Below, piece after piece: positions 17,842 through 26,869 of a stretch of DNA of 64,000 nucleotides. Made by a program: the position numbers and the translations under genes. Origin of the DNA: JAGPUQ01 sp947084925 (GTDB taxonomy: Bacteria; Pseudomonadota; Gammaproteobacteria; Pseudomonadales; Porticoccaceae); NCBI GenBank assembly GCA_947084925.1, contig CAMTUJ010000016.1, positions 23,589-87,588 of the forward strand. Reading direction: 5' to 3'. Position 1 is the stretch's first letter, and each line of letters starts with the position of its first letter. Below the pieces are notes generated by a model, which did no database searches, was not told the origin of the DNA, and saw nothing but the letters and a program-made list of their open reading frames with translations.

Positions 17842-18357
17842 TCAGACCAGCGCCGCGTCCCGTTCCGACCGGACGGCGAGCCAGCGCTCCATCCCGAACA
17901 GCAGCGCGCCATAAACCAGGGTCGCGAACAGGGTCTGGTGAAAAAAAGGCAGTGCGGCGAGATAGCAGGCCGCCAGTCCCGCGCCGGTGGCGGGATAGAG
18001 ATCCTGGGTCAACCAGACGCCGGCGTTGCTGACCAGAAAAAACAGGCTCGCGCCCGAGATCCCCGCCGCCAGCAGCGGCAGGGGACGGCGCCGGGGTCCG
18101 AGCCAGCGTCCGGCCGCGACCACCAGCGCCATGCCCAGGTAGACAAACACCATGGTGGCGTGAAATCCGAGCCACAGATCCGCCAGCAGCATCGCCGTCA
18201 ACGGCAACAGCAGCGCCAGCCGCCAGTCCCGCACCGCCGCGCCGCTGAACAGGGCCAGCGCCATCACCGGCGAAAAATTCGGTGGATGCGGCAGCAGGCG
18301 GGCCAACGCGGCAATCGCGATCGCAAACACAAAGACACGGATGGTCGGGGACGGCAT
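17842..18357 (-). CDS. DUF6580 membrane protein, probable cobalamin-uptake partner
   Basis: The 171-residue protein is almost entirely hydrophobic, with about five membrane helices, and carries the family block L-P-H-P-P-N-F-S-P-V-x-A-L-A-L-F followed by L-x-L-G-F-H-x-T-M-x-F-V-Y. Members of this family resemble the substrate-binding (S) units of ECF transporters. I chose the ATG at 18357 because AGGAG stands seven bases before it; an ATG at 18375 adds six residues. It lies 43 bases downstream of the btuB-like gene and is probably under the same riboswitch, so a role in cobalamin or corrinoid uptake is inferred. Confidence 0.75.
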   Translation of the reverse strand: MPSPTIRVFVFAIAIAALARLLPHPPNFSPVMALALFSGAAVRDWRLALLLPLTAMLLADLWLGFHATMVFVYLGMALVVAAGRWLGPRRRPLPLLAAGISGASLFFLVSNAGVWLTQDLYPATGAGLAACYLAALPFFHQTLFATLVYGALLFGMERWLAVRSERDAALV

Positions 18358-18400
18358 GGCATGGCTCCTGGTCATGTCGTTCCTGGTCAGGGGGGCCTGA

Positions 18401-20332
18401 TCAGAAGTCGCGGGAAAGCGTCAGCATCAGATTCCGCTCGGGGGATGGATACAGCGCCCGGATGCCGAAAAAACTGGCGAACTCAGTGTACTGCTTGTCG
18501 GTGATATTGTTCAGCCGGGCCTGCAGCGTCCAGGACTGCCGGGTCCAGGTCGCCGCCAGATTGGCCAGGGTATAACCACCCTGTTCCGCGCTGTTGCCGA
18601 GATCGAGGTTGCGGGGACCGGTATACACCAGTTCTCCGAACAGGCTGAAGTTCGGGTCGAAGCGGTAGTTGGCGTTGAGTTTCAGCAACTGGCGGGCGAC
18701 ATCGGGCACCCGATTGTTGTCGTAGGGTCCCGCGACGAAGCGGGCATCGACATAGGTATAAATGCCGCCGAACACGAGCGCGTCGGTCGCGTGGTAGAGC
18801 GCATCCAGGGTGCCGCCACGACGCCGCGTGTCGTCGAAATTGGCGTTGGCGCCAAAGTCACCCAGCCCGGGATCGAAACCTATTTCGTGTTTCATGTCTT
18901 GCTGGAACAGCGCGGCATGGAGATCGACCGAGGACCAATTCCACTCGCTGCCCAGCTCCCAGGCGACGCCGCGCTGTACCTTCAGCGGAGTGAAATTGCC
19001 CATGAAATCGATGTTTTCGTCGGCCAGGGCGAAGCGGAACGTCTCGTCCCGGTTCAGGTAATAACGGCCGCTGTCGCCACGCCAGTTGAGGCCGACGGTG
19101 TGTACCAGTGTGCTCTGGTCGTAGTTCAGGTCGAAGGGCGCCACTTCGGCATCCAGGCGGGCATGACGCAGCCCGCCTTGCAGATCGAGACGGTCGATCG
19201 GGGAATAGGTGAAGTGCAGATATTCGCTGCGTTTGCGCTGGCGCTGTTCCGTGCCGCTCGGGCCGAAGCCGAAATCCAGCGCGAAGTCGTAATCCACCCG
19301 CTCGACATCCATGCCCAACGTGGCGCGCAACCCGTCCGCCGTAAACACCAGGCGCGGATCGAGCGTCCTGACCTGGCGCTGCTGCCCCGTGACCGCCGCG
19401 CCAAAGCTCGACATCGAATTGATGACCACGTCGTCGTCCCGGTCGCCGTAGCTTGCGAACAGCTCCAGATATTCCCCCAGCCGCTGCTCGATCCCGATCC
19501 GGGTCGCCCGGTTATTGGCGTTGTAATCATTGAAGCTGGAACCCGCTTGACGCCGATCCTGCGCGACCTGGGCCGCCGAGAGCGCGCCCGCCAGACGAAA
19601 CTCATCGTCGCTCTGGCGCGCCTCGACGAACAGCTCGCCATCCGCGTGGCGCCAGCCCGCTCGCCCGCTGTAATTTTCGTAATTGACGGCGCCGCCATCC
19701 CGGTAAGCATCGCTGCGCTCGATCTGGGTGCCGACCCGATAATAGAGGCCCGACTCGAACCGATCCTGGTAACTCCCGGCATAGTTTTCGCCATCGTAGC
19801 TGCCGCGCCCGACGCTGATCCGGCCCTGGCGGGGCCCGCCGCCGCGGGTGATGATGTTGATCACCCCGCCCACCGCCTGATCACCGTAGAGGGTGCCGGC
19901 GCCGCCTTCCAGAATTTCCACGCGCTCGATGTCCTCCACCGCCACCGCGGTGAGGTCGGGTCCCGCCAGATCCGTGTTGTTGAGGGAACGTCCATCCACC
20001 AGCACCAGGACGTTCTGGGCAGTGGCGAAGCCGCGCAGGGCCAACCGACTGTCGCGTCCGGTGCCCATGCTGTCCTGTACCTGAACCGGGCCCAGGTTGC
20101 GCAGCAGGTCGGAAAGATTGTGGACGCCGCTGGCGCGGATTTGCTCCGCGTCGATCACCCGCACCGTGCTTGCGACATGATCGGCGCTGTAGGGCGAGCG
20201 GGTGGCGGTGACCACCAGCTCTTCGTCGACCGGGATTGCCGCACCCGCGACTGCGACCGCGAACAAGGGCGCCGCCAGCGCGCCTGAAAATGCGCCTGAC
20301 AATAAGCGTTTTGAACGGAATTGAACTGACAT
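18401..20332 (-). CDS. btuB: TonB-dependent receptor, BtuB-like (cobalamin)
   Basis: The 643-residue precursor has a signal peptide (about 1-31), a TonB-box-like E-L-V-V-T-A-T-R (about 38-45), a plug domain with V-I-D-A-E-Q-I-R and V-E-V/I-L-E-G-G-A-G-T-L-Y-G motifs, and a long beta-barrel ending in a terminal aromatic Phe. It would import corrinoids across the outer membrane using TonB energy. The assignment to cobalamin rests mainly on the riboswitch directly upstream. The ATG at 20332 has GGAG eight bases before it. Confidence 0.9.
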   Translation of the reverse strand: MSVQFRSKRLLSGAFSGALAAPLFAVAVAGAAIPVDEELVVTATRSPYSADHVASTVRVIDAEQIRASGVHNLSDLLRNLGPVQVQDSMGTGRDSRLALRGFATAQNVLVLVDGRSLNNTDLAGPDLTAVAVEDIERVEILEGGAGTLYGDQAVGGVINIITRGGGPRQGRISVGRGSYDGENYAGSYQDRFESGLYYRVGTQIERSDAYRDGGAVNYENYSGRAGWRHADGELFVEARQSDDEFRLAGALSAAQVAQDRRQAGSSFNDYNANNRATRIGIEQRLGEYLELFASYGDRDDDVVINSMSSFGAAVTGQQRQVRTLDPRLVFTADGLRATLGMDVERVDYDFALDFGFGPSGTEQRQRKRSEYLHFTYSPIDRLDLQGGLRHARLDAEVAPFDLNYDQSTLVHTVGLNWRGDSGRYYLNRDETFRFALADENIDFMGNFTPLKVQRGVAWELGSEWNWSSVDLHAALFQQDMKHEIGFDPGLGDFGANANFDDTRRRGGTLDALYHATDALVFGGIYTYVDARFVAGPYDNNRVPDVARQLLKLNANYRFDPNFSLFGELVYTGPRNLDLGNSAEQGGYTLANLAATWTRQSWTLQARLNNITDKQYTEFASFFGIRALYPSPERNLMLTLSRDF

Positions 20333-20486
20333 GAACGTGCTCCGCAAGAAAAACCGCCGGACACGGCCACAGCAGCGGAGACCACAAAAGTAGCGTCCCG
20401 GCGCGGCAACCGTGCGTCTGCGCTGCACGGCGAACCACGACGGCCCGCTGCAACGGTTACCCCGACCGTTGCACGACAACGCGGCT
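20333..20486 (-). promoter_or_regulatory. Leader between the riboswitch and btuB with two hairpins
   Basis: Two perfect stems lie here: GCAACGGT/ACCGTTGC (20450-20457 with 20465-20472) and CCGTGC/GCACGG (20410-20415 with 20425-20430). Neither is followed by a T run, so if they form the expression platform, control of translation or Rho access is more likely than intrinsic termination. Confidence 0.5.
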
Positions 20487-20652
20487 GTGGCAGGTCTCCT
20501 GGCTTCCGGGTCAGCGCGTCCGCCCGCCTTCCCGACCGAGGTCAGTGGCATCCGGGCGGCGCTCGCCGGGTACAGTTGCGGAGACAGCTTCGATTGACGC
20601 AACCACCGGGGCTGCGGGCGAATTCCCTCGGGGCCCTCGCGGGCACCACAAC
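20487..20652 (-). promoter_or_regulatory. Cobalamin riboswitch
   Basis: Read on the minus strand, the conserved elements of the cobalamin aptamer occur in order: GGTGCC, GAGGGAA, CCGCAACTGTA, GCCACTG, CGGGAAGGC, GACCCGGAAG, and the B12 box GCCAGGAGACCTGCC (20489-20503). A TAGAAT hexamer at 20660-20665 could be the -10 element, placing the start of RNA right at the aptamer. It should repress btuB and the DUF6580 gene when adenosylcobalamin is plentiful. Confidence 0.94.
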
Positions 20653-20664
20653 GGCGGGGATTCT

Positions 20665-20690
20665 ACCAGCGCGCCGCTCGGCGCGCCGGT
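20665..20690. other. Strong G+C hairpin between the DUF5648 gene and the btuB leader
   Basis: GCGCGCC (20669-20675) and GGCGCGC (20680-20686) pair around a four-base loop and the stem extends by ACC/GGT after one mismatch. It lies eight bases past the stop of the DUF5648 gene and overlaps the -35 region expected for the riboswitch transcript. No T run follows. It may end the upstream transcript or be a protein site. Confidence 0.35.
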
Positions 20691-20697
20691 GGCATGG

Positions 20698-21591
20698 TCA
20701 GACTGGCGCCGGCTCGCAAAACACCACGCCCTCGCCAATCCAGCCGTTGGCCATCATGTGCCTGTAAACGTCGACGCTGGTCACGAAGCGGTGGTTGCTG
20801 TCGTTTTGGGCGAAGCGGCCGTTGTAGAGCCGCCACACCGGGGTGGTGCCGGGGTAACACGAGCCCTTGGTGGGCACCAGGGCGCGGAACGCGATGCCTT
20901 CATAGGTCCAGCCGCTGCCGGGCTGCTTGAGCAGTTCACACTCATTGGCGCCGGCGGTGTAGAAGTGCGAGTTCACCAGCGAAGAATAGAACCGGCATAC
21001 CGGCCTGGCCGCGGCTGGCGCCGGGTAGTCCAGGGGCCAGGCACCGAAAATGCCCGTCGAGTACCAGCCTCCACCGCCACCGCCTTGCACCAGCGAGTTC
21101 GCCTCGCTGCCGTCGGCGGCAAGGAAATAATGCAAGGTTGTGCGATTACGAAATTCGCGAATCGGTCCATTGTAAGGACCAGGGCTGACGGTGACAGTCC
21201 CCACTTCCACCGGAGGGTAGGGAAGTAAAAATTGATCCCCATCGACCGGCGCAAGAATTTGGTAGACACCCCCGGGAAGTCCCGGGACGTTTGCTACCCT
21301 CCTTCGATCAAGGGGTACACCTCCACAATCCTGTGGAAGCACCATCCTCACATAAATTGCGCGCACACTCGCGGTTACCACCCGCGTATCGATGGCGATG
21401 TCAACATCGACATCATGAAGCTCGTCACTGCGCGCGCACTCAAACCATTCGATCGTAAACGGCTGATAAGCTTCAGGCGCTGCAGGCGTTACCGTCACAG
21501 TCTGTGCCTGACCGAACATCGGCAATCCCGACAGACCACAGCCAAGCACCAGCCATAGCAATCGCCGCAAGCAACAGCGGATGGATTTCAT
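20698..21591 (-). CDS. Secreted DUF5648 repeat protein
   Basis: The 297-residue protein has an N-terminal signal peptide (about 1-29, ending Q-A-Q) and an uncharacterised beta-rich middle. The C-terminal half carries the aromatic repeat typical of DUF5648: P-V-C-R-F-Y-S-S-x-x-N-S-H-F-Y-T and then P-V-W-R-L-Y-N-G-R with N-H-R-F-V-T. The first repeat keeps the H-F-Y-T signature; the second is changed to H-R-F-V-T. Such domains occur in extracellular proteins and their ligand is unknown. The start is set at the signal peptide (ATG 21591). Confidence 0.75.
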   Translation of the reverse strand: MKSIRCCLRRLLWLVLGCGLSGLPMFGQAQTVTVTPAAPEAYQPFTIEWFECARSDELHDVDVDIAIDTRVVTASVRAIYVRMVLPQDCGGVPLDRRRVANVPGLPGGVYQILAPVDGDQFLLPYPPVEVGTVTVSPGPYNGPIREFRNRTTLHYFLAADGSEANSLVQGGGGGGWYSTGIFGAWPLDYPAPAAARPVCRFYSSLVNSHFYTAGANECELLKQPGSGWTYEGIAFRALVPTKGSCYPGTTPVWRLYNGRFAQNDSNHRFVTSVDVYRHMMANGWIGEGVVFCEPAPV

Positions 21592-21812
21592 GAGCGGTCT
21601 CCTGACCGATTGAACAAACGGGGTTGGCTGAACACCGCGGGCGCGGTGGGGAACCTGAGGCAAAGACCGCTACCGACAACTGTCGCGACCGCGGGGTGGT
21701 GGCGTGAACCTGGGGGATAATTTTCGGGACACGGCATCCTGGCAGTCCTTTTCCGCAGAGATTTGCGCAGAATAGCCGGCGGTCGTGTCAGCGGCAAGTC
21801 GCCGCACCGTTA

Positions 21813-23177
21813 CTACCCATCGAGCGCGGCCAGCGCCTCGGCGAGGTGGCGCACACCGACCACCTCCATACCCGCCGGCGCCTGCTTGGGAGCATTGCCA
21901 GCCGGGACAATCGCGCGGGTAAAGCCGTGCTTGGCGGCCTCCCGCAGCCGCTCCTGGCCGCCGGGCACTGGGCGGATCTCGCCGGCCAGGCCGATCTCGC
22001 CGAACGCCACCAGTTGCCGCGACAGCGGACGGTCGCGAAAGCTCGACACCACCGCGAACAGCACCGCCAGATCGGCGCCGGTCTCCAGCACCCGCACGCC
22101 GCCCACCACGTTGGCGAACACGTCCTGATCGCCCACCATCAGGCCGCCGTGGCGGTGCAGCACGGCGAGCAGCATGGCCAGCCGGTTGCCATCGAGTCCG
22201 ACGGTAACCCGCCGGGGATTGCCGAGCGCGCTCGCGTCCACCAGCGCCTGCACTTCGACCAGCAGCGGCCGGGTGCCCTCCCAGACCACCATCACCACGC
22301 TGCCGGCGGCGGTCTCCTCACCGCGCTGCAGGAAGATCGCCGAGGGGTTGGCGACCTCGCGCAGGCCGCGGTCGGTCATCGCGAAGACGCCGAGCTCGTT
22401 GACCGCGCCGAAGCGGTTCTTGTGACTGCGCAGGGTGCGAAAACGGCTGTCGTCGGAAGCTTCCAGCATCAGCGAGCAGTCGATCATGTGTTCCAGCACC
22501 TTGGGACCGGCGAGCGCGCCCTCCTTGGTGACGTGGCCCACCAGGAACAGCGCCATGCCGGTCTGCTTGGCCAGCCGCACCAGTTGCGCCGCACTTTCGC
22601 GCACCTGCGACACGGTGCCGGGCGCGGCGCTGAGTTCGGCGCAGTGCAGCACCTGCACCGAGTCCACCACCATCACCCGGGGCGCGCGGCGCAGCGCGGT
22701 GGCGCAGATGGTCTCGGTGGCGGTCTCCGCCATGATCTCGACCCGATCCAGGGGCAGCCCCAGGCGCCGCGCGCGCAGCGCCACCTGCTGGGGCGATTCC
22801 TCGCCGGTGACATAGAGCGCCGGCACCCGTGCGCCCAGTTCGCACAGAGCCTGGAGCAACAAGGTGCTCTTGCCGGCGCCGGGCTCGCCGCCCATGAGGA
22901 CGCAGGAGCCCGCCACCAGACCGCCGCCCAGCACCAGATCCAGCTCCGCAAAGCCGGTGGCCAGGCGCGGTTCCGCCGCCACCTCGACATCCGCGAGGCG
23001 CACGACCGCACCGTCCGCCGCGCCCGCGAAGCCCCGCGTCGCGCCGCCGGTCACCGCCGCGAGGCGGATTTCGGCAAGCGTATTCCAGGCGCCGCAATCG
23101 CCGCACTGGCCCTGCCATTTGCCGAATTCGGCGCCGCAGTCGCCGCAGACGTAGGCGCTCGCCGGTCTCTTCGCCAC
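21813..23177 (-). CDS. radA: DNA repair protein RadA
   Basis: RadA is a RecA-related ATPase that helps branch migration in recombination. The 454-residue protein has an N-terminal C-x2-C ... C-x2-C zinc motif (about 11-28), Walker A G-G-E-P-G-A-G-K-S-T, the RadA-specific K-N-R-F-G motif and a C-terminal Lon-protease-like domain (L-D-G-N-R onwards). The start is the GTG at 23177 after GGGAGAGG; the frame stays open upstream but the protein family begins here. It diverges from the DnaT-like gene. Confidence 0.95.
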   Translation of the reverse strand: MAKRPASAYVCGDCGAEFGKWQGQCGDCGAWNTLAEIRLAAVTGGATRGFAGAADGAVVRLADVEVAAEPRLATGFAELDLVLGGGLVAGSCVLMGGEPGAGKSTLLLQALCELGARVPALYVTGEESPQQVALRARRLGLPLDRVEIMAETATETICATALRRAPRVMVVDSVQVLHCAELSAAPGTVSQVRESAAQLVRLAKQTGMALFLVGHVTKEGALAGPKVLEHMIDCSLMLEASDDSRFRTLRSHKNRFGAVNELGVFAMTDRGLREVANPSAIFLQRGEETAAGSVVMVVWEGTRPLLVEVQALVDASALGNPRRVTVGLDGNRLAMLLAVLHRHGGLMVGDQDVFANVVGGVRVLETGADLAVLFAVVSSFRDRPLSRQLVAFGEIGLAGEIRPVPGGQERLREAAKHGFTRAIVPAGNAPKQAPAGMEVVGVRHLAEALAALDG

Positions 23178-23300
23178 GCTGGCCTCTCCCGTGAATGGCG
23201 GCATCCTAGCAGGTTGCCGATGTCCACAAATTCTCCGGCAGCGGGAACCGCCGACGGCGGGGGGCGCGGTCCGCAACGGCGATCTGCTAAAGTGGCCGCC

Positions 23301-24380
23301 ATGTCCCTGATCCCCGAAAAGCCGCTTCTTTTCTTCCCCCATGTGGCGGTGACCCTGGGGCTGCACGAAGCCATCCTGCTGCAAACCCTGAAGGAAATCG
23401 CCTGCCACCAACCCGCCGAGGAGCGCAACGGCTTCCGCTGGGTGGAGATTGCGGGGGCCAGTCTGCTGGCATTGCTGCCGTTCTGGAGCGAGGCGGAATT
23501 GCAGAACCTCACCGCCAAACTGCGCGAACAGGGGATCCTGCTGATCGGCGGCGCACCCCTGTCCGCGACCGGCCGCTGGCGCTTCGCCTTCAACGAGCAG
23601 CGCGCCGGCGCCGCCCGTAGCGCCGACCGCGCCACCAACGTGCAGCCGATTCGCGGCGACTGGCAACCGGAGCGCGACCTGCTGGCGCAGCTCGCCCAGT
23701 ACGGTATCCCCGGCGCGTTCGCCCTCGCCCAGGTGCCCGAATTCGTCACCTACTGGAGCGAACGCGGCGAGCCGCGCCACAGTTGGGGCGCGAAATTCAT
23801 CAAGCAGGTCTTGCGCTGCTGGCGCGAACAGGAAACCGTGCAGACGCGCCGCGATCAGGAAGTGCCGATGACCGCGGACTGGCAGCCCGGCGTCGATGCC
23901 ATGGAAATCCTGGTCCGCGCCGACATCAACCGCAATTTCATCGAGGATGCCGTGCCCGAGTTCGTCCTCTACTGGCGCGACCGCGGCACCCTGTCGAGCA
24001 CCTGGAACTCCCAGTTCGTTCAGCATGTGCGCCGCCAGTGGGCGCGCTACACCACCACGCTGGCCAACGACACCACACCCCGAGCCATGGTCCCCGACTG
24101 GCTGCCCGACCCCGCGGTCTACGACGTGCTCGCCATGGCGGGCATCGGGCAGGACTTCGGCGCCAGCCTGGTTCCGGAATTCATCCTCTACTGGCAGGAA
24201 AGCGGCGCCGTCCTCAACACCTGGAACACCAAGTTTCTGCAGTACGTCAAACGGCAATGGGCCCAGCGCAACACTACGACGGAAGTGCGACATGCAACAC
24301 GGCAAGCACCTGGCAGAACAGGCAGCACGCGATCTCGCGACCTCGTCGAAGAACTCAGCGACCGCAGTTGGGCCGGCTGA
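23301..24380 (+). CDS. DnaT-like protein with three DnaT single-strand-binding repeats
   Basis: The 359-residue protein starts with a winged-helix-like domain (about 1-95) and then has three similar units of about 54 residues at 121-174, 194-247 and 267-320. Each follows W-x-P-x-x-D-x-x-x-x-L-x-x-x-x-I then V-P-E-F-x-x-Y-W-x-x-R/S-G and W-x-x-x-F-x-x-x-V-x-R-x-W. This is the DnaT DNA-binding motif, present once in E. coli DnaT. The ATG at 23301 matches the expected domain start; an ATG at 23220 would add 27 low-complexity residues. It overlaps the next gene by 89 bases, suggesting a joint role in primosome assembly. Confidence 0.82.
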   Translation: MSLIPEKPLLFFPHVAVTLGLHEAILLQTLKEIACHQPAEERNGFRWVEIAGASLLALLPFWSEAELQNLTAKLREQGILLIGGAPLSATGRWRFAFNEQRAGAARSADRATNVQPIRGDWQPERDLLAQLAQYGIPGAFALAQVPEFVTYWSERGEPRHSWGAKFIKQVLRCWREQETVQTRRDQEVPMTADWQPGVDAMEILVRADINRNFIEDAVPEFVLYWRDRGTLSSTWNSQFVQHVRRQWARYTTTLANDTTPRAMVPDWLPDPAVYDVLAMAGIGQDFGASLVPEFILYWQESGAVLNTWNTKFLQYVKRQWAQRNTTTEVRHATRQAPGRTGSTRSRDLVEELSDRSWAG

Positions 24381-24951
24381 AAGGCCGCTCCCCGATCCGG
24401 CGCTGATCGACGCCATCAACCAGGCCTTCGCGCTGTTCCGCGTCAACTACCACAACCAGTTTTACAGCGCCTTTGCCGACACCACGCTGCTCGACCAGGC
24501 CAAGCGCCTGTGGCTCGACAGCCTGCGCCATGTCGGTCCCGGGCCGGTGCTCGCCGCCGCCCGCGCACTGATCGAGCAAGAGGACTATCTGCCCACCCTG
24601 CGCAAGATGCTCGCCGCCTGCGAGGACCAGTTGGCGGCGCAGGGCCTGCCGCGTCCCCGCGAAGCCTACCGCGAAGCCTGCAACGCGCCCCGCCCCAAGG
24701 ACGCCCAGCGCTGGTCGCACCCGGCGGTCTACCACGCCGGTCGCGCCCTGGGCTGGTACGACTTGGCGACACGGCCCGAAAGCGTGACCTGGCCGGAATT
24801 CCAGCGCGCCTACCGCGACTGCTGCCGCCGTGCGCTGGCCGGCGAGGACCTGAGCATTCCGGCACCGCCCGAACCGATGCCAACGCCGCCGCTCAGCCGG
24901 GAAGAAGGCTCCAAACGGCTGCACGAACTGCGCCGCCAACTGGAGTCCTGA
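24292..24951 (+). CDS. Lambda P-like replication protein (helicase-loader candidate)
   Basis: The 219-residue protein resembles the phage replication protein P family: a basic, unstructured N-terminus, then a helical region with I-N-x-x-F-A-L-F-R-x-N-Y-x-x-Q-F, W-L-D-S-L and a Y-L-P-T-L-R-K-M block. Its C-terminal half contains P-R-P-x-x-A-Y-R-E-A-C and W-S-H-P-A-V-Y-H-A-G-R-x-x-G-W-Y. Lambda P recruits DnaB helicase. There is no Walker A motif, so it is not a DnaC-type ATPase. No phage structural genes are near; the pairing with a DnaT-like gene beside radA and aceK suggests a resident chromosomal function. Confidence 0.72.
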   Translation: MQHGKHLAEQAARDLATSSKNSATAVGPAERPLPDPALIDAINQAFALFRVNYHNQFYSAFADTTLLDQAKRLWLDSLRHVGPGPVLAAARALIEQEDYLPTLRKMLAACEDQLAAQGLPRPREAYREACNAPRPKDAQRWSHPAVYHAGRALGWYDLATRPESVTWPEFQRAYRDCCRRALAGEDLSIPAPPEPMPTPPLSREEGSKRLHELRRQLES

Positions 24952-24955
24952 GCGC

Positions 24956-26734
24956 GTGCGAACGACCGCCGTGCGAACCGCCGCGACCGCGGGCCCGCTG
25001 CGCAACAGCGCCGCGCGGCGCATGGCGAAAACCATCTACAACGGCTTTCACAGCTATTTCGCCGATTTCCAGAACATCACCATGGGCGCCAAGGCGCGCT
25101 TCGAAAAAGCCGACTGGCACGCCGTGCAAAGCGCGAATCAGGATCGCATCGAGCTGTATAAAAGCAAGGTGCGGATGGCGGCGGAGCTGCTCGGCACGGT
25201 AACCAATCGGGACGTCACCGAACTCGACCTCTGGCGCCAGACCAAGGACGTCTACACCCGCCTGGTGGCCGGCGCGCCGAACTTTGAAATCGCCGAAACT
25301 TTTTTCAACTCGGTGTTCGGACTCATCAACGATCACGACAAGATCGACGACGCCCTGATCTATGTGTTTTCGTCCCAGCACAAGCAGTTGCCCGGCAGCG
25401 AATACAGCATTTATGTGCGCTACGAAAACCAGTCCGCGCCGGGCGCGCTGTTCCGGCAGATCCTGCTCGATGCCGAATTTTCGGTGCCCTGGGAGGATAT
25501 CGACCGGGATGCGGACACCATCGCCGCCGCGTTCATGGAGGAAGCCGAGCCCGAGATCAGCAGCAAGTTTCACCAACTGAAATTCGACCTGCTGGAATCC
25601 GTGTTTTACCGCGGCAAGGCGGCCTATCTGATCGGTCGCATCGTCGATGGCTATCGCTCGCTGCCGCTGGTGCTGGCCGTGCTCAACAACGAGGCGGGCG
25701 GTCTGCTGATCGACGCGGCGATTTTCAATCGCGCCGAAATGAGCGTGATCTTCAGCTTCGCCCGCGCGCATTTCATGGTGGATGCGCCGCTGCCCTATCA
25801 GTACCTGCATTTTCTCAAACAACTGTTGCCCCACAAGGGCGACTATGAGGTCTACACCAGCCTGGGCTTTACCAAGCACGCCAAGACCGAGTTCTATCGG
25901 GAATTTGTCCAGCACCTCAAGACATCCCAGGACCAGTTCGTCGCCGCACCCGGCATCAAGGGCATGGTGATGACGGTATTCACCCTGCCTTCGTACGACA
26001 TCGTGTTCAAGATGATCAAGGACCGCTTCGACTACCCCAAGGAAGTCACTCGGGAAGTCGTGCGCGAAAAATACCGGCTGGTGTCCCGCCACGACCGCAT
26101 CGGCCGCATGGCCGACACCCAGGAATTCCACAACCTGAGCTTTCCGCTGCACCGCTTTTCCGCCGCGCTGTTGGAGGAGTTACGCGCCACGGCACCGTCG
26201 CTGCTGCACATCACCGGCGACCGACTCATCATCCACCACCTCTACACCGAGCGGCGCATGACCCCGCTTAATCTCTATCTACGAACTGCGGATGAAACGG
26301 AAACCCGCAACGTCATCGACGAATACGGCAACGCCATCAAACAGCTCGCGGCGGCGAACATCTTTCCCGGCGACATGCTGCTGAAAAATTTCGGCGTCAC
26401 CCGCCACGGTCGCGTGGTGTTCTACGATTACGATGAAATCTGCTATCTCACCGACTGCAACTTCCGTCACCTGCCCGAACCCCGGAACGAGGAGCAGGCC
26501 TTGTCGGCCAGGCCCTGGTACACGGTGGGACCAAACGATGTTTTCCCGGAGGAATTCCGGCTGTTTTTTTCCGGCAATCCGCTGGCGCGGCGCTTTTTCG
26601 AGGAACTGCACAGCGACATTTACACGCCGGAATTCTGGCAGGGAATCCAGGCCGAGATTCGCGCCGGCAAGATCGTCGATGTGTTTCCCTATCGCCGCAA
26701 ACGACGTTTTTCCGAGCGGGCGCGGGCAGCCTGA
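24956..26734 (+). CDS. aceK: Isocitrate dehydrogenase kinase/phosphatase
   Basis: AceK phosphorylates and dephosphorylates isocitrate dehydrogenase and so directs carbon between the TCA cycle and the glyoxylate shunt. The product is about 592 residues, close to the family norm, with an N-terminal regulatory domain (A-D-W-H-A-V-Q-S-A block) and a C-terminal kinase-like domain including Y-T-E-R-R-M-x-P-L-N-L-Y and F-Y-D-Y-D-E-I. The start is probably the GTG at 24956, four bases past the previous stop; GTG 24971 or ATG 25023 are possible. aceA and aceB are not in the window. Confidence 0.94.
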   Translation: MRTTAVRTAATAGPLRNSAARRMAKTIYNGFHSYFADFQNITMGAKARFEKADWHAVQSANQDRIELYKSKVRMAAELLGTVTNRDVTELDLWRQTKDVYTRLVAGAPNFEIAETFFNSVFGLINDHDKIDDALIYVFSSQHKQLPGSEYSIYVRYENQSAPGALFRQILLDAEFSVPWEDIDRDADTIAAAFMEEAEPEISSKFHQLKFDLLESVFYRGKAAYLIGRIVDGYRSLPLVLAVLNNEAGGLLIDAAIFNRAEMSVIFSFARAHFMVDAPLPYQYLHFLKQLLPHKGDYEVYTSLGFTKHAKTEFYREFVQHLKTSQDQFVAAPGIKGMVMTVFTLPSYDIVFKMIKDRFDYPKEVTREVVREKYRLVSRHDRIGRMADTQEFHNLSFPLHRFSAALLEELRATAPSLLHITGDRLIIHHLYTERRMTPLNLYLRTADETETRNVIDEYGNAIKQLAAANIFPGDMLLKNFGVTRHGRVVFYDYDEICYLTDCNFRHLPEPRNEEQALSARPWYTVGPNDVFPEEFRLFFSGNPLARRFFEELHSDIYTPEFWQGIQAEIRAGKIVDVFPYRRKRRFSERARAA

Positions 26735-26869
26735 AATCGCCTGCGGGCGAAACGGGAGCTCAAAGACGTGATGCCGCCTGGCGCGTCGTCACGCACCAGT
26801 GTCGGGGCTACGCTCTTGCGTCCACCGGGCAACATCAGTCCTTTCGGGTACCATCGGGGTTGGGGCGCT

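Noticed and set aside
18791..20287. 498-codon plus-strand open frame opposite btuB
   Set aside because: Antisense of a TonB-receptor gene whose domains, riboswitch and start are all consistent.
26735..26869. Small genes between aceK and DUF6776
   Set aside because: Several short overlapping frames exist, but none has a ribosome site, conserved motif or sensible composition.
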